The translations under genes were made by a program, and so were the position numbers. Under the pieces are notes generated by a model that did no database searches, was not told the DNA's origin, and saw only the letters and a list, made by a program, of their open reading frames with translations. Of a stretch of 51,838 nt of DNA, positions 16,140 to 27,837 are shown one piece after another. Position 1 is the stretch's first letter. Each line of letters opens with the position of its first letter. This stretch comes from Flavobacterium sp. (GTDB taxonomy: Bacteria; Bacteroidota; Bacteroidia; Flavobacteriales; Flavobacteriaceae): contig NZ_JAKLJH010000001.1 of assembly GCF_023151265.1 (NCBI RefSeq), positions 1 through 51,838 on the forward strand, in the 5' to 3' direction.

Positions 16140-16334
16140 ATGACAAAAGTAGTTAATTACATATCTGAAGCATTTCATGAATTGAAAACGAATGTTACTT
16201 GGCCAATTTGGGCAGATGTACAACGTTTGACAATTATTGTAGCTGTATTTTCAATTGTTTTCGCTCTATTAACTTGGGGTGTTGATGAATTATTTGTAAA
16301 AGCTCTTGAAGGTTTTTTTAACATTTTAAAATAG
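16140..16334 (+). CDS. secE: Preprotein translocase subunit SecE
   Basis: 64 residues from the ATG at 16140. An in-frame ATG upstream lies inside tRNA-Trp and is rejected. SecE clamps the SecY channel in the inner membrane. The short single-helix form is seen here: an amphipathic helix with the conserved pattern FHELKTNVTWPIWADVQR (about residues 12-29), then one membrane helix at about 31-52 and a short C terminus. It lies 15 bases after tRNA-Trp and 10 bases before nusG, the standard secE-nusG pair, and they are surely cotranscribed. Confidence 0.93.
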   Translation: MTKVVNYISEAFHELKTNVTWPIWADVQRLTIIVAVFSIVFALLTWGVDELFVKALEGFFNILK

Positions 16335-16344
16335 TACTTACAGT

Positions 16345-16896
16345 ATGGCTGATAATAATGTTAATAAGTGGTATGTAGTAAGAGCTGTAAGTGGTCAGGA
16401 AAACAAAGTTAAGGCTTACATTGAAACGGAAGCAGCAAGATTAGGTATGGCTGATTATATTTCTCAAGTTCTTGTTCCTACTGAAAAAGTAGTTCAAGTT
16501 AAAGATGGGAAAAAAATAGCTAAGGATAAAGTTTACTTTCCTGGTTATATTATGATCGAAGCTAACTTAACAGGTGAAATTCCTCATATCATCAAATCGA
16601 TTCCAGGTGTTATCGGTTTTTTAGGTGAAACTAAAGGTGGTGATGCTGTGCCATTAAGACAATCTGAAGTAAACAGAATGTTAGGTAAAGTAGATGAATT
16701 GTCAGTAACAGTAGATAATGTTGCTATTCCTTATGCTGTTGGTGAAACAGTAAAAGTGGTAGACGGACCTTTCAATGGTTTCAATGGAACTATTGAAAAA
16801 GTAAATGAAGAAAAGCGTAAACTTGAAGTAATGGTGAAGATTTTCGGAAGAAAAACACCTTTAGAGTTAAGTTTCATGCAAGTTGAAAAAGTATAA
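16345..16896 (+). CDS. nusG: Transcription termination/antitermination factor NusG
   Basis: 183 residues, full length. It binds RNA polymerase at the clamp and links it to Rho or to ribosomal protein S10. Residues about 6-115 are the NGN domain (KWYVVRAVSGQENKVKAYIE, VPTEKVVQVKDGKK, YFPGYIMIEANL, IPGVIGFLG). Residues about 130-183 are the KOW domain (VGETVKVVDGPFNGFNGTIEKVNEEK). It is followed by a 66-base gap with a hairpin and then rplK. Confidence 0.96.
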   Translation: MADNNVNKWYVVRAVSGQENKVKAYIETEAARLGMADYISQVLVPTEKVVQVKDGKKIAKDKVYFPGYIMIEANLTGEIPHIIKSIPGVIGFLGETKGGDAVPLRQSEVNRMLGKVDELSVTVDNVAIPYAVGETVKVVDGPFNGFNGTIEKVNEEKRKLEVMVKIFGRKTPLELSFMQVEKV

Positions 16897-16916
16897 TTTT
16901 CGTTACATATATAAAT

Positions 16917-16957
16917 CACATCAATCGCTTCCAATTGATAGATGTGCTAAATTTTTT
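16917..16957 (+). promoter_or_regulatory. Hairpin between nusG and rplK with a T run
   Basis: A six-pair outer stem (16917-16922 with 16941-16946), a one-by-one mismatch, then four inner pairs, followed shortly by seven T at 16951-16957. It may be a weak terminator or the leader structure of the L11-L1 operon; in other bacteria L1 represses its own operon by binding a leader hairpin. Confidence 0.5.
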
Positions 16958-16962
16958 TAAAA

Positions 16963-17400
16963 ATGGCAAAAGAAGTTAGTAAAGTAGTTAAACTACAAGT
17001 TAAGGGAGGTGCTGCGAATCCATCGCCACCGGTTGGACCTGCTTTGGGGGCTGCTGGGGTTAACATCATGGAGTTCTGTAAGCAATTTAATGCTAGAACG
17101 CAAGATAAGCCTGGCAAAGTTTTACCAGTACAAATTACTGTGTATAAAGACAAGTCTTTTGACTTTGTTGTTAAAACGCCACCTGCTGCAATTCAATTAT
17201 TAGAAGCAGCAAAATTAAAGTCTGGTTCAGGGCAACCTAACCGTAAAAAAGTAGCTAACGTTACTTGGGATCAAATTAGAACTATTGCTGAAGACAAAAT
17301 GGCAGACTTAAACGCTTTCGAAATCGAAAAAGCGATGAGTATGATTGCTGGAACAGCTAGATCTATGGGTATAACAGTAACAGGAAATGCTCCTTTTTAA
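16963..17400 (+). CDS. rplK: 50S ribosomal protein uL11
   Basis: 145 residues, full length. uL11 forms the GTPase-associated centre at the base of the stalk with 23S rRNA helices 43 and 44. The N-terminal domain has the Pro-rich motif [21 protein letters not shown] (about 15-35), which contacts factors, and the C-terminal rRNA-binding domain ends with [10 protein letters not shown]. It is the first of four stalk and L1-arm genes (rplK, rplA, rplJ, rplL) at close spacing; rplA follows after 21 bases. Confidence 0.97.
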   Translation: MAKEVSKVVKLQVKGGAANPSPPVGPALGAAGVNIMEFCKQFNARTQDKPGKVLPVQITVYKDKSFDFVVKTPPAAIQLLEAAKLKSGSGQPNRKKVANVTWDQIRTIAEDKMADLNAFEIEKAMSMIAGTARSMGITVTGNAPF

Positions 17401-17421
17401 TCTCTAAAAAGAAATTAGACA

Positions 17422-18111
17422 ATGGCAAAATTGACAAAAAAGCAAAAAGAGGCTGCAGCAAAAATTGAGAAGAACAAACTTTACACTTTAAGAGATGCTT
17501 CTGCATTAATTAAACAAGTTGCTTCTGCAAAATTTGACGAGTCTGTTGATATCGCAGTGAAATTAGGGGTAGATCCTAGAAAAGCGAATCAAATGGTAAG
17601 AGGGGTTGTAACATTACCTCACGGAACTGGTAAAGATGTAAGAGTTTTAGCTCTTGTTACTCCAGATAAAGAAGCGGAAGCTAAAGCTGCTGGTGCAGAC
17701 CACGTAGGTTTAGATGATTATCTTCAAAAAATCAAAGACGGTTGGACAGATATTGATGTAATCATCACTATGCCAGCTGTTATGGGTAAATTAGGTCCAT
17801 TAGGACGTGTTTTAGGACCAAGAGGTTTAATGCCTAACCCTAAAACAGGAACTGTAACTATGGATGTTGCTAAAGCTGTTGCAGAAGTAAAAGCTGGTAA
17901 AATCGATTTCAAAGTTGATAAAACTGGTATCGTTCACGCTGGAATAGGTAGAGTATCTTTTGATGCAGATAAAATCTACGAAAATGCACACGAAATCGTT
18001 CAAACATTAATCAAATTAAAACCAACTGCAGCTAAAGGTACATATATTAAGTCTATTCACTTATCTTGTACAATGAGTCCTGCTATTGCTTTAGATCCTA
18101 AAGCAGTATAA
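17422..18111 (+). CDS. rplA: 50S ribosomal protein uL1
   Basis: 229 residues, full length. uL1 forms the mobile arm that guides deacylated tRNA out of the E site and in many bacteria represses translation of the rplK-rplA mRNA. Motifs: [24 protein letters not shown] (about 48-71), and the signature [10 protein letters not shown] (about 139-148). It is 22 bases from rplJ; that gap is too short for a separate L10 leader of the E. coli kind. Confidence 0.97.
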   Translation: MAKLTKKQKEAAAKIEKNKLYTLRDASALIKQVASAKFDESVDIAVKLGVDPRKANQMVRGVVTLPHGTGKDVRVLALVTPDKEAEAKAAGADHVGLDDYLQKIKDGWTDIDVIITMPAVMGKLGPLGRVLGPRGLMPNPKTGTVTMDVAKAVAEVKAGKIDFKVDKTGIVHAGIGRVSFDADKIYENAHEIVQTLIKLKPTAAKGTYIKSIHLSCTMSPAIALDPKAV

Positions 18112-18133
18112 TTGGTAGTTAAAAATTTTTAGT

Positions 18134-18631
18134 ATGACTAGAGAAGAAAAATCAATCGCTATTGAAGATTTAACTGCACAGTTAGCGGATGTGAATGTTG
18201 TTTATTTAGCAGACATTTCAGGACTAGATGCAGATACTACTTCAAACTTAAGAAGAGCTTGTTTTAAAGCTGGTATTAAATTAGAAGTTGTTAAGAACAC
18301 ATTGTTAGAAAAAGCAATGGAAGCTTCTGATAACGACTTTGGTGATTTATCATCAGTTCTTAAAGGAAATACTTCTATGTTTATTGCTGATACAGCTAAT
18401 GGACCAGCAAAAATCATTAAAGAATTCCGTAAGAAAGGTGAAAAACCAATCTTTAAAGGAGCTTATATTAACCAAGAAATTTACATCGGTGACAACTTAT
18501 TAGACAGCTTAGTAGCTATCAAATCTAAAGAAGAAGTTATCGCAGAAATTATTGGATTATTACAATCTCCTGCTCAAAGAGTTATTGCAGCTCTTCAAAA
18601 TCAACCTAACAAGGAAGAAGGAGCAGAATAA
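18134..18631 (+). CDS. rplJ: 50S ribosomal protein uL10
   Basis: 165 residues. uL10 is the stalk base that anchors bL12 dimers and binds 23S rRNA next to uL11. The family pattern is clear: VVYLADISGLDADTTSNLRRACFKAGIKLEVVKNTLLEKAM in the N-terminal rRNA-binding domain, and a helical C-terminal tail that docks bL12. It is followed after 55 bases by rplL. Autoregulation by L10-L12 is common elsewhere, but there is no room for a long leader before this gene. Confidence 0.96.
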   Translation: MTREEKSIAIEDLTAQLADVNVVYLADISGLDADTTSNLRRACFKAGIKLEVVKNTLLEKAMEASDNDFGDLSSVLKGNTSMFIADTANGPAKIIKEFRKKGEKPIFKGAYINQEIYIGDNLLDSLVAIKSKEEVIAEIIGLLQSPAQRVIAALQNQPNKEEGAE

Positions 18632-18686
18632 TAAGTACGCACAAATAAATTATATTTTTTACAAAACATTTTAAACGATAGAAAAA

Positions 18687-19058
18687 ATGGCAGATTTGAA
18701 ACAATTCGCAGAACAATTAGTTAACTTAACAGTTAAAGAAGTTAACGAATTAGCAACAATATTAAAAGATGAGTATGGTATCGAGCCTGCTGCTGCAGCT
18801 GTAGTAGTTGCTGCAGGTGGAGGAGATGCTGGTGCTGCTGCTGAGCAAACAGAATTTACAGTAGTATTAAAAGACGCTGGTGCTTCTAAATTAGGAGTTG
18901 TTAAAGCTGTTAAAGAATTAACAGGTTTAGGTCTTAAAGAAGCTAAAGATTTAGTTGATGCTGCTCCAACAAATGTTAAAGAAGGAGTTTCTAAAGATGA
19001 GGCTGAAGGTCTTAAGAAAGCTTTAGAAGAAGCAGGAGCTGTAGTTGAGTTAAAATAA
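18687..19058 (+). CDS. rplL: 50S ribosomal protein bL12 (L7/L12)
   Basis: 123 residues. The N-terminal dimerisation helices ([30 protein letters not shown], about 2-31) are followed by an Ala- and Gly-rich hinge ([20 protein letters not shown], about 35-54) and the factor-binding C-terminal domain ([26 protein letters not shown]). It recruits elongation and initiation factors to the ribosome in several copies. The long open frame on the opposite strand here is only a shadow of the Ala-rich codons. A strong hairpin follows before rpoB. Confidence 0.97.
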   Translation: MADLKQFAEQLVNLTVKEVNELATILKDEYGIEPAAAAVVVAAGGGDAGAAAEQTEFTVVLKDAGASKLGVVKAVKELTGLGLKEAKDLVDAAPTNVKEGVSKDEAEGLKKALEEAGAVVELK

Positions 19059-19079
19059 TTTATACTCATAAATAAGCTA

Positions 19080-19116
19080 GGTTTAGGTCTTGAGAGTGTT
19101 CTCAAAGACCTAAACC
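19080..19116 (+). promoter_or_regulatory. Hairpin between rplL and rpoB (attenuator or processing site)
   Basis: A stem of about 15 pairs with one bulged base (from 19080 to the 3' arm at 19101-19116, a complement of GGTTTAGGTCTTTGAG). No long T run follows, so it fits a partial attenuator or an RNase III site rather than a full terminator. In E. coli both kinds occur in this same gap. Confidence 0.7.
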
Positions 19117-19298
19117 ATTTTGCGTATATTAAATTATTGTATTTTTTATGCGTTTAAAAGTAAACAATAACGAAGAAAAAAATTAAACTATCTTTCCTGG
19201 TTTATTTTAAAGATGTATTGTTTATTTAAAAGGAAGTATTGTTAAAACAGTGTATTTACACAAAAATTACTTTTTTTAAATCAAAATTTTATCCATTG

Positions 19299-22200
19299 AT
19301 GATTGCTAATCAGACTGAAAGATTAAATTTTGCTTCAACAAAAAACATTCCACAATATCCAGATTTTCTAGATATTCAAGTGAAATCGTTTAAAGATTTT
19401 TTTCAATTAGAAACTAAATCTGACGAAAGAGGCAACGAAGGGCTGTATAATACCTTCATGGAAAATTTTCCAATTACGGATACGAGAAATCAATTCGTAT
19501 TAGAATTCCTAGATTATTTTATTGATCCACCTAGATATACCATCGAAGAGTGTATTGATAGAGGCTTAACGTATAGTGTGCCTCTAAAAGCTAGATTAAA
19601 ATTATATTGTACTGACCCTGAACACGAGGATTTTGAAACAATCGTTCAAGATGTGTATTTAGGAACAATACCATATATGACGCCTAGCGGTACATTCGTA
19701 ATTAATGGTGCTGAGCGTGTAGTTGTATCGCAATTACATAGATCTCCAGGTGTATTCTTTGGTCAGTCTTTCCATGCAAATGGAACTAAATTATATTCTG
19801 CCAGAATTATTCCTTTTAAAGGTTCTTGGATTGAATTCGCTACCGATATCAATAACGTTATGTATGCGTATATCGATAGAAAGAAAAAATTACCTGTAAC
19901 TACTTTATTCAGAGCTATCGGATTTGAAAGAGATAAAGATATCTTAGAAATTTTCGACTTAGCTGAAGAAATTAAAGTATCTAAAACAGGTATCAAGAAA
20001 TATGCAGGAAGAAGACTTGCTGCACGTGTATTAAATACATGGCATGAAGACTTCGTTGATGAAGATACTGGTGAAGTAGTTTCTATTGAGCGTAACGAAA
20101 TTATCTTAGATCGTGATACGATTCTTGATAAAGATAATATCGAAGAAATAATTGAAGCAGACGTAAAAACTATTCTTTTACATAAAGAGGATAACAATGC
20201 GGCTGATTACACAATTATTCACAATACGTTACAAAAAGACCCAACAAACTCTGAAAAAGAGGCTGTTGAACACATTTACAGACAATTACGTAACGCGGAA
20301 CCGCCTGATGAGGAAACGGCTCGTGGTATTATAGATAAATTATTCTTCTCTGACCAACGTTATAACTTAGGTGAAGTAGGTCGTTACAGAATGAACAAAA
20401 AGTTAAACCTTGATATTCCTATGGAAAAACAAGTTTTAACGAAAGAAGATATTATTACAATCGTTAAATATTTGATCGAATTAATCAACTCCAAAGCTGA
20501 GATTGATGATATTGATCACTTATCAAACCGTCGTGTAAGAACAGTTGGTGAGCAATTATCAGCTCAGTTTGGTGTAGGTTTAGCTCGTATGGCTAGAACT
20601 ATCCGTGAGAGAATGAACGTTCGTGATAACGAAGTGTTTACACCTATCGATTTGATTAATGCTAAAACATTATCATCGGTAATTAACTCATTCTTTGGAA
20701 CTAACCAGTTATCTCAGTTCATGGATCAAACGAATCCATTAGCAGAGATTACTCACAAACGTCGTTTATCTGCCCTTGGACCTGGAGGTTTATCTAGAGA
20801 AAGAGCTGGTTTCGAGGTTCGTGACGTTCACTACACGCACTACGGAAGACTTTGTCCAATTGAAACTCCTGAGGGACCAAACATTGGACTTATTTCATCT
20901 TTAGGAGTTTATGCTAAAGTAAATGGAATGGGATTCATCGAAACGCCTTACCGTAAAGTAACGGATGGTGTGGTTGATTTAGAATCGACTCCAGTTTATT
21001 TAAGCGCTGAAGAAGAAGAAGGTAAAATGATTGCACAAGCAAACATTGAAATGGATGCTAAAGGTAAAATTACCGCTACGAATGTTATTGCACGTGAAGA
21101 AGGAGATTTCCCAGTGGTTGCTCCAACTGCCGTTCATTATACAGACGTTGCTCCAAATCAAATTGCTTCGATTTCAGCTTCATTGATTCCTTTCTTAGAG
21201 CATGATGATGCGAACCGTGCGTTGATGGGATCTAACATGATGCGTCAGGCCGTTCCATTATTACGTCCTGAGGCTCCAATCGTAGGTACTGGTTTAGAAA
21301 GACAAGTTGCTTCTGATTCAAGAGTATTAATCAATGCGGAAGGAAACGGAACTGTTGAGTATGTTGATGCCGATATGATCACTATCAAATACGACAGAAC
21401 TGAAGAAGAGCGTATGGTTAGTTTTGATACAGATGAGAAAACATATCAATTAATCAAATATAGAAAAACCAACCAAAGTACTTGTATCAACTTAAAACCT
21501 ATCGTTAGAAAAGGTGACAGAGTTCAATTAGGTCAAGTATTATGTGAAGGTTATGCTACTCAAAACGGAGAATTAGCAATCGGAAGAAACTTAAAAGTGG
21601 CGTTCATGCCATGGAAAGGCTACAACTTCGAGGATGCTATCGTAATTTCTGAAAAAGTAGTACGTGATGATATTTTTACATCATTGCATATTGATGATTA
21701 TACATTAGAAGTTCGTGATACTAAATTAGGTAACGAAGAATTAACTAATGATATTCCTAACGTTTCTGAAGAAGCTACTAAAGATTTAGATGAAAACGGT
21801 ATGATTAGAATTGGTGCTGAGGTTAAACCTGGCGACATTCTAATCGGAAAAATTACACCAAAAGGAGAATCAGATCCTACTCCAGAAGAAAAACTTTTAA
21901 GAGCTATCTTCGGTGATAAAGCAGGTGATGTAAAAGATGCTTCATTAAAAGCATCTCCATCTTTACACGGTGTGGTTTTAGATAAAAAATTATTTGCGAA
22001 AGCAGTAAAAGATAAGAGAAAACGTTCTAAAGATAAAGAAGATGTTGATAAATTAGAAACAGAATTCGAAGTTAAGTACAACGACTTGAAAGACAAATTA
22101 ATTGAAAAATTATTTGTTATCATCGATGGTAAAACTTCTCAAGGTGTAATGAACGATTTAGGTGAAGAAGTATTACCAAAAGGTAAAAAATTCACTAAAA

Positions 22201-23111
22201 AAATGTTACAAGGTGTAGAAGATTTTGCTCACTTAACTAAAGGTCAGTGGACAACAGATGAGCATACTAATGCAATGGTAAACGACTTAATTCACAACTA
22301 CAAAATCAAATTAAACGATTTACAAGGTTGGTTAAGAAGAGAGAAATTTACTATTACAGTTGGAGATGAATTACCTTCTGGAATTTTAAAACTTGCTAAA
22401 GTTTACATCGCTAAGAAACGTAAATTAAAAGTAGGGGATAAAATGGCAGGACGTCACGGTAACAAAGGTATTGTTGCTAAAATCGTTCGTCATGAAGATA
22501 TGCCATTCTTAGAAGACGGAACACCTGTTGATATCGTATTGAATCCACTTGGGGTACCATCTCGTATGAACATTGGACAGATTTATGAAACAGTTCTTGG
22601 TTGGGCTGGACAAAAACTGAACAAGAAATTTGCTACTCCAATTTTTGACGGTGCTACTTTAGATCAAATTAATGAATTTACAGACGAAGCTGGAATTCCA
22701 AGATTCGGTCATACCTACTTGTATGATGGAGGAACTGGAGAGCGTTTCCACCAACGTGCAACTGTGGGTGTAATTTACATGTTGAAATTAGGACACATGG
22801 TAGATGATAAAATGCACGCACGTTCTATTGGTCCATACTCGTTAATTACGCAACAACCATTAGGAGGTAAGGCTCAATTTGGAGGTCAGCGTTTTGGAGA
22901 AATGGAGGTTTGGGCACTTGAAGCATACGGTGCATCAAGTACTTTAAGAGAAATCTTAACTGTTAAATCGGATGACGTAATTGGTAGAGCTAAAACTTAC
23001 GAAGCTATCGTAAAAGGAGAAACTATGCCAGAACCAGGATTACCAGAATCATTCAATGTATTAATGCATGAATTGAAAGGTCTTGGATTAGACATCAGAT
23101 TAGAAGAATAA
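19299..23111 (+). CDS. rpoB: DNA-directed RNA polymerase beta subunit
   Basis: 1270 residues from the ATG at 19299, chosen because homologues begin [13 protein letters not shown]; a longer frame from 19239 adds 20 unrelated residues. The subunit forms one jaw of the active-site cleft. Seen: [16 protein letters not shown] near residue 140, the rifampicin-region pattern [33 protein letters not shown] (about 485-515), [26 protein letters not shown], the [12 protein letters not shown] motif (about 1046-1057), and [19 protein letters not shown] near the end. A Lys/Asp-rich stretch at about 900-960 is a lineage insert common in Bacteroidota. The rifampicin region keeps the sensitive-type residues as far as I can read. 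Confidence 0.98.
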   Translation: MIANQTERLNFASTKNIPQYPDFLDIQVKSFKDFFQLETKSDERGNEGLYNTFMENFPITDTRNQFVLEFLDYFIDPPRYTIEECIDRGLTYSVPLKARLKLYCTDPEHEDFETIVQDVYLGTIPYMTPSGTFVINGAERVVVSQLHRSPGVFFGQSFHANGTKLYSARIIPFKGSWIEFATDINNVMYAYIDRKKKLPVTTLFRAIGFERDKDILEIFDLAEEIKVSKTGIKKYAGRRLAARVLNTWHEDFVDEDTGEVVSIERNEIILDRDTILDKDNIEEIIEADVKTILLHKEDNNAADYTIIHNTLQKDPTNSEKEAVEHIYRQLRNAEPPDEETARGIIDKLFFSDQRYNLGEVGRYRMNKKLNLDIPMEKQVLTKEDIITIVKYLIELINSKAEIDDIDHLSNRRVRTVGEQLSAQFGVGLARMARTIRERMNVRDNEVFTPIDLINAKTLSSVINSFFGTNQLSQFMDQTNPLAEITHKRRLSALGPGGLSRERAGFEVRDVHYTHYGRLCPIETPEGPNIGLISSLGVYAKVNGMGFIETPYRKVTDGVVDLESTPVYLSAEEEEGKMIAQANIEMDAKGKITATNVIAREEGDFPVVAPTAVHYTDVAPNQIASISASLIPFLEHDDANRALMGSNMMRQAVPLLRPEAPIVGTGLERQVASDSRVLINAEGNGTVEYVDADMITIKYDRTEEERMVSFDTDEKTYQLIKYRKTNQSTCINLKPIVRKGDRVQLGQVLCEGYATQNGELAIGRNLKVAFMPWKGYNFEDAIVISEKVVRDDIFTSLHIDDYTLEVRDTKLGNEELTNDIPNVSEEATKDLDENGMIRIGAEVKPGDILIGKITPKGESDPTPEEKLLRAIFGDKAGDVKDASLKASPSLHGVVLDKKLFAKAVKDKRKRSKDKEDVDKLETEFEVKYNDLKDKLIEKLFVIIDGKTSQGVMNDLGEEVLPKGKKFTKKMLQGVEDFAHLTKGQWTTDEHTNAMVNDLIHNYKIKLNDLQGWLRREKFTITVGDELPSGILKLAKVYIAKKRKLKVGDKMAGRHGNKGIVAKIVRHEDMPFLEDGTPVDIVLNPLGVPSRMNIGQIYETVLGWAGQKLNKKFATPIFDGATLDQINEFTDEAGIPRFGHTYLYDGGTGERFHQRATVGVIYMLKLGHMVDDKMHARSIGPYSLITQQPLGGKAQFGGQRFGEMEVWALEAYGASSTLREILTVKSDDVIGRAKTYEAIVKGETMPEPGLPESFNVLMHELKGLGLDIRLEE

Positions 23112-23121
23112 ATAAGAATGC

Positions 23122-23155
23122 AGTATTCAGTTCCGATTTCTCGGAGCTGAATACT
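23122..23155 (+). promoter_or_regulatory. Long hairpin directly after rpoB
   Basis: Fifteen pairs with one T-G pair (arm 23122-23136 with 23141-23155), with a TTTC loop, 11 bases after the rpoB stop. The bases after it are AT-rich but not a clean T run. It may be a weak terminator or an RNase cut site that sets the rpoB to rpoC ratio. Confidence 0.65.
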
Positions 23156-23280
23156 TATTTATAATAAGTTTTTAAGGATTTATAACCGTAAACCGTTCCG
23201 ATTTTTTATTTAAACCTTTGGGTTTTTATAATTAGCACTTCAAAATTTTAGGTTTGAAGTTTAGAGAAGTAATTCGAGTC

Positions 23281-23309
23281 AACAGGAAAGTAGCTTGGCT
23301 ACAACTGTT
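23281..23309 (+). promoter_or_regulatory. Second structured element in the rpoC leader
   Basis: Two nested stems: AACAG at 23281-23285 with CTGTT at 23305-23309, and inside them GTAGC with GCTAC around a TTG loop. It lies 43 bases before the rpoC start. Its role is unknown. Confidence 0.45.
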
Positions 23310-23352
23310 CTAAATCAATTTTTAATTGCAAAGTAAATCAATAGTAAAAACT

Positions 23353-26300
23353 ATGATGAATAATAGAAATAATAAAGATAAAAACCAAATCAAAAGGTTT
23401 AACAAAATCACGATAGGATTAGCTTCTCCAGAATCTATTTTAGGAGAATCTAGAGGTGAGGTTTTAAAACCAGAGACTATCAACTATCGTACACACAAAC
23501 CAGAAAGAGATGGTCTTTTCTGTGAGCGTATTTTCGGACCTGTTAAAGATTACGAATGTGCTTGTGGAAAATATAAAAGAATTCGCTACAAAGGAATCGT
23601 TTGTGACCGATGTGGTGTTGAAGTAACAGAGAAAAAAGTACGTAGAGATAGAGTAGGACACATCAACCTTGTTGTGCCAATCGCTCACATCTGGTACTTC
23701 CGTTCGTTACCAAACAAAATTGGTTATATTTTAGGTTTACCATCTAAGAAATTAGATATGATTATTTACTACGAAAGATACGTAGTAATTCAAGCAGGTA
23801 TTGCTAAAAATGCTGATGGCGAATCATTACAAAGATTAGATTTCCTTACGGAAGAAGAGTATTTAAATATTTTAGATACACTTCCAATGGAAAATCAATA
23901 TTTAGATGATAACGATCCAAATAAATTCATCGCTAAAATGGGTGCTGAATGTATTATGGATTTATTAGCACGTACAGACTTAGATGAACTTTCTTATAGT
24001 TTACGTCACGCAGCTAATAACGAAACATCTAAACAACGTAAAACAGAAGCATTAAAACGTTTAAATGTTGTAGAATCATTCCGTGAGTCTAACTTAAACA
24101 GAGAAAACCGTCCTGAATGGATGATTTTAAAAGTAATTCCAGTTATTCCACCAGAATTACGTCCGTTAGTACCACTTGATGGAGGTCGTTTTGCAACTTC
24201 AGATTTAAATGATTTATACAGAAGAGTTATCATCCGTAACAACCGTTTAAAAAGATTAATGGAGATTAAAGCTCCAGAAGTTATCTTAAGAAACGAAAAA
24301 CGTATGTTACAAGAATCGGTAGATTCATTATTTGATAATACACGTAAAGCTTCTGCTGTTAAAACAGAATCAAACAGACCATTAAAATCTTTATCAGATT
24401 CATTAAAAGGTAAACAAGGTCGTTTCCGTCAAAACTTATTAGGAAAACGTGTGGATTATTCTGCTCGTTCAGTAATTGTCGTTGGACCAGAAATGAAATT
24501 GTTCGAATGTGGTCTTCCAAAAGATATGGCTGCTGAACTATACAAACCATTCGTTATTCGTAAGTTAATCGAGAGAGGAATCGTTAAAACAGTTAAGTCG
24601 GCTAAGAAAATTATCGACAAAAAAGAGCCTGTAGTATGGGATATTTTAGAGAATGTAATTAAAGGACATCCTGTATTATTAAACCGTGCTCCTACGCTTC
24701 ACCGTTTAGGTATTCAAGCATTCCAACCTAAGTTAATTGAAGGAAAAGCAATCCAGTTACACCCATTAGTATGTACGGCATTCAACGCCGATTTCGATGG
24801 TGACCAGATGGCGGTTCACTTACCATTAGGACCAGAAGCTATTTTAGAGGCACAATTATTAATGTTGGCTTCTCACAATATCTTGAATCCAGCTAACGGT
24901 GCTCCAATTACTGTACCTTCTCAAGACATGGTACTTGGTCTTTATTATATGACCAAAGAGCGTTTGTCTACTCCAGAAATGAAAATTTTAGGAGAAGGAT
25001 TAACTTTCTATTCTGCTGAAGAGGTAAATATTGCTTTAAACGAAGGAAGATTAGAGTTAAATGCTAGAGTGAAAATTAGAGCAAAAGACTTTAATGAAGA
25101 AGGTGAATTAGTAACAAAAATTATTCAAACTACAGCAGGTAGAGTATTATTTAATGAAGTAGTACCTGAAGCTGCAGGATATATTAATGAGGTATTAACT
25201 AAGAAATCATTACGTGATATTATTGGTAAAATCTTAGCGGTGACTGACGTTCCTACAACAGCAGCTTTCTTGGATAACATGAAAGATATGGGTTATAAGT
25301 TCGCATTCCGTGGAGGATTATCTTTCTCATTAGGTGATATTAGAATTCCAGAACAAAAAACGCAGTTAATCGCTGATGCTCGTGAGCAAGTTGATGGAAT
25401 TTCGATGAACTATAGTATGGGTCTTATTACCAATAACGAACGTTACAACCAAGTTATTGATATCTGGACTTCTGCTAATGCGCAATTAACAGAGTTAGCA
25501 ATGAAAAATATCCGTGAAGACCAACAAGGTTTCAACTCGGTATATATGATGCTTGATTCTGGAGCGAGGGGTTCTAAAGAACAGATTCGTCAGTTAACTG
25601 GTATGCGTGGTTTGATGGCTAAGCCTAAAAAATCAACTGCTGGTGGTGGTGAAATTATTGAAAACCCAATTCTTTCTAACTTTAAGGAAGGTCTTTCGAT
25701 TCTTGAGTACTTTATTTCTACTCACGGTGCGCGTAAAGGTCTTGCGGATACCGCTCTTAAAACTGCCGATGCAGGTTACTTAACTCGTAGATTACATGAT
25801 GTATCTCAAGATGTTATTGTAAACTCTGTAGACTGTGGTACTTTAAGAGGAATTGAAGTTTCTGCTTTAAAGAAAAACGAAGAAATCGTTGAAACTTTAG
25901 GAGAAAGAATCTTAGGACGTGTAGCTTTACAAAATGTAGTTAATCCTCTTGATAATGAAATATTAATTCATGCTGGAGAACAAATTACAGAAGCTGTCGT
26001 TAAGAAAATTGAAGCGTCTCCAATCGAAAGAGTAGAAGTACGTTCTCCATTAACATGTGAGGCTACAAAAGGTATTTGTGCTAAATGTTACGGAAGAAAC
26101 TTAGCTACAGGAAAAATGACTCAGAAAGGTGAAGCAGTTGGAGTTATTGCAGCGCAATCAATTGGTGAGCCAGGTACACAGTTAACACTTCGTACGTTCC
26201 ACGTTGGAGGGGTTGCTGGAGGTATCTCTGAAGAGTCTAGTATTGTAACTCGTTTTGCTGGTAAATTAGAAATCGAAGATTTAAAAACTGTTAAAGGAGA

Positions 26301-27660
26301 AGATGCTGATGGAAATACAGTTGATATCGTAATTTCTCGTTCTACAGAGCTTAAATTAGTTGATGCTAAAACTGGAATTTTATTAAATACACACTATATT
26401 CCTTACGGTTCAAGTATTTTTGTTAAAGACGGAGACGTTGTTGAAAAAGGTACTACAATTTGTAAATGGGATCCATATAATGGAGTTATTGTTTCAGAAT
26501 TTACAGGAAAAATTGCTTACGAAGATTTAGAACAAGGACAATCGTTCTTAGTTGAAATCGATGAGCAAACAGGTTTCCAAGAAAAAGTAATTTCTGAAGG
26601 TAGAAATAAAAAATTAGTTCCTACTTTATTAATTTATGGTAAAGATGGAGATTTAATTCGTTCTTATAACTTACCAGTAGGGGCTCACCTTATGGTAGAT
26701 GATGGAGAAAAAATTAAAGCGGGTAAGATTTTAGTTAAAATTCCTCGTCGTTCTTCAAAAGCGGGAGATATTACAGGAGGTTTACCAAGAATTACCGAGT
26801 TGTTAGAGGCTCGTAATCCTTCAAACCCTGCAGTAGTTTCTGAAATTGATGGAGTTGTAACTTTCGGAAAAATTAAGAGAGGTAATCGCGAAATCGCTAT
26901 CGAGTCTAAATTTGGTGAAGTGAAGAAATACTTAGTAAAACTTTCTAACCAAATCTTAGTTCAAGAAAACGATTACGTTAAAGCGGGAACTCCACTTTCT
27001 GACGGAGCAATTACACCAGAAGATATCTTAAGAATTCAAGGACCATCTGCTGTTCAACAGTATTTAGTAAATGAAATTCAAGAGGTTTATCGTTTACAAG
27101 GGGTAAAAATCAATGACAAACACTTTGAGGTGGTTATTCGTCAGATGATGCGTAAAGTAAGAATTGTTGATCCAGGAGATACTTTATTCTTAGAAGATCA
27201 ATTAGCTCATACAAGCGATTTCCTTGTTGAAAACGACAAATTATACGGAATGAAAGTAGTAGAGGATGCAGGTGACTCTGAGAATTTAAAACCAGGTCAA
27301 ATCATTTCTCCACGTCAGTTAAGAGACGAAAATTCGTTATTAAAACGTAATGATAAAAACTTAGTAGTAGCTCGTGATGTTATTACAGCAACTGCAACTC
27401 CAGTACTTCAAGGTATTACGAGAGCATCGTTACAAACGAAATCATTCATTTCTGCTGCATCGTTCCAGGAAACAACTAAAGTATTAAACGAAGCTGCAGT
27501 AGCAGGTAAAGTAGATACTTTAGAAGGATTAAAAGAAAATGTTATTGTAGGTCACAGAATCCCAGCTGGTACAGGTATGAGAGACTACGACAATACAATA
27601 GTAGGTTCTAAAGAAGAATACAATGAGTTAATGGCTGCTAAAGAAGAGTTTAACTACTAA
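23353..27660 (+). CDS. rpoC: DNA-directed RNA polymerase beta' subunit
   Basis: 1435 residues from the ATG at 23353; the ATG at 23356 is also possible, while an upstream in-frame TTG adds nine residues unlike homologues. The catalytic Mg-binding motif is [12 protein letters not shown] (near residue 480). Zinc site 1 lies in [20 protein letters not shown] (about residues 67-86), and zinc site 2 in [13 protein letters not shown] (about 905). The bridge-helix and trigger-loop region has [21 protein letters not shown]. Near the C terminus, sandwich-hybrid inserts carry patterns such as [12 protein letters not shown] and [13 protein letters not shown]. The gene follows rpoB by 241 bases, an unusually structured gap, and ends at a strong terminator. 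Confidence 0.98.
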   Translation: MMNNRNNKDKNQIKRFNKITIGLASPESILGESRGEVLKPETINYRTHKPERDGLFCERIFGPVKDYECACGKYKRIRYKGIVCDRCGVEVTEKKVRRDRVGHINLVVPIAHIWYFRSLPNKIGYILGLPSKKLDMIIYYERYVVIQAGIAKNADGESLQRLDFLTEEEYLNILDTLPMENQYLDDNDPNKFIAKMGAECIMDLLARTDLDELSYSLRHAANNETSKQRKTEALKRLNVVESFRESNLNRENRPEWMILKVIPVIPPELRPLVPLDGGRFATSDLNDLYRRVIIRNNRLKRLMEIKAPEVILRNEKRMLQESVDSLFDNTRKASAVKTESNRPLKSLSDSLKGKQGRFRQNLLGKRVDYSARSVIVVGPEMKLFECGLPKDMAAELYKPFVIRKLIERGIVKTVKSAKKIIDKKEPVVWDILENVIKGHPVLLNRAPTLHRLGIQAFQPKLIEGKAIQLHPLVCTAFNADFDGDQMAVHLPLGPEAILEAQLLMLASHNILNPANGAPITVPSQDMVLGLYYMTKERLSTPEMKILGEGLTFYSAEEVNIALNEGRLELNARVKIRAKDFNEEGELVTKIIQTTAGRVLFNEVVPEAAGYINEVLTKKSLRDIIGKILAVTDVPTTAAFLDNMKDMGYKFAFRGGLSFSLGDIRIPEQKTQLIADAREQVDGISMNYSMGLITNNERYNQVIDIWTSANAQLTELAMKNIREDQQGFNSVYMMLDSGARGSKEQIRQLTGMRGLMAKPKKSTAGGGEIIENPILSNFKEGLSILEYFISTHGARKGLADTALKTADAGYLTRRLHDVSQDVIVNSVDCGTLRGIEVSALKKNEEIVETLGERILGRVALQNVVNPLDNEILIHAGEQITEAVVKKIEASPIERVEVRSPLTCEATKGICAKCYGRNLATGKMTQKGEAVGVIAAQSIGEPGTQLTLRTFHVGGVAGGISEESSIVTRFAGKLEIEDLKTVKGEDADGNTVDIVISRSTELKLVDAKTGILLNTHYIPYGSSIFVKDGDVVEKGTTICKWDPYNGVIVSEFTGKIAYEDLEQGQSFLVEIDEQTGFQEKVISEGRNKKLVPTLLIYGKDGDLIRSYNLPVGAHLMVDDGEKIKAGKILVKIPRRSSKAGDITGGLPRITELLEARNPSNPAVVSEIDGVVTFGKIKRGNREIAIESKFGEVKKYLVKLSNQILVQENDYVKAGTPLSDGAITPEDILRIQGPSAVQQYLVNEIQEVYRLQGVKINDKHFEVVIRQMMRKVRIVDPGDTLFLEDQLAHTSDFLVENDKLYGMKVVEDAGDSENLKPGQIISPRQLRDENSLLKRNDKNLVVARDVITATATPVLQGITRASLQTKSFISAASFQETTKVLNEAAVAGKVDTLEGLKENVIVGHRIPAGTGMRDYDNTIVGSKEEYNELMAAKEEFNY

Positions 27661-27681
27661 TTAGCTTCATTATTCCAATAC

Positions 27682-27716
27682 AAAGCCTAACAGATTTTCT
27701 GTTAGGCTTTTTTTTT
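27682..27716 (+). terminator. Strong intrinsic terminator after rpoC
   Basis: A 12-bp perfect stem (27682-27693 with 27699-27710), an ATTTT loop and a T run to 27716, 21 bases after the rpoC stop. It ends the ribosomal-protein and polymerase operon. Confidence 0.93.
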
Positions 27717-27837
27717 ACCCAAATAATACTTATTCTTGTAAAAGATTTTCAAATAGTACTTAAATGAACTAATAACATAATATAGGTCAAATACATTTAA
27801 AAACTTCTATGACTTATATGTTTAAAAAATAAAAAAA

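Noticed and set aside
18671-19105. Minus-strand frame of 144 codons opposite rplL
   Set aside because: A shadow of the Ala- and Lys-rich codons of rplL. The Ser/Ala-rich product has no domain and no promoter.
21698-22123. Minus-strand frame of 141 codons inside rpoB
   Set aside because: The coding strand is rpoB without doubt; the product is Ser/Leu-rich and unrelated to any family.
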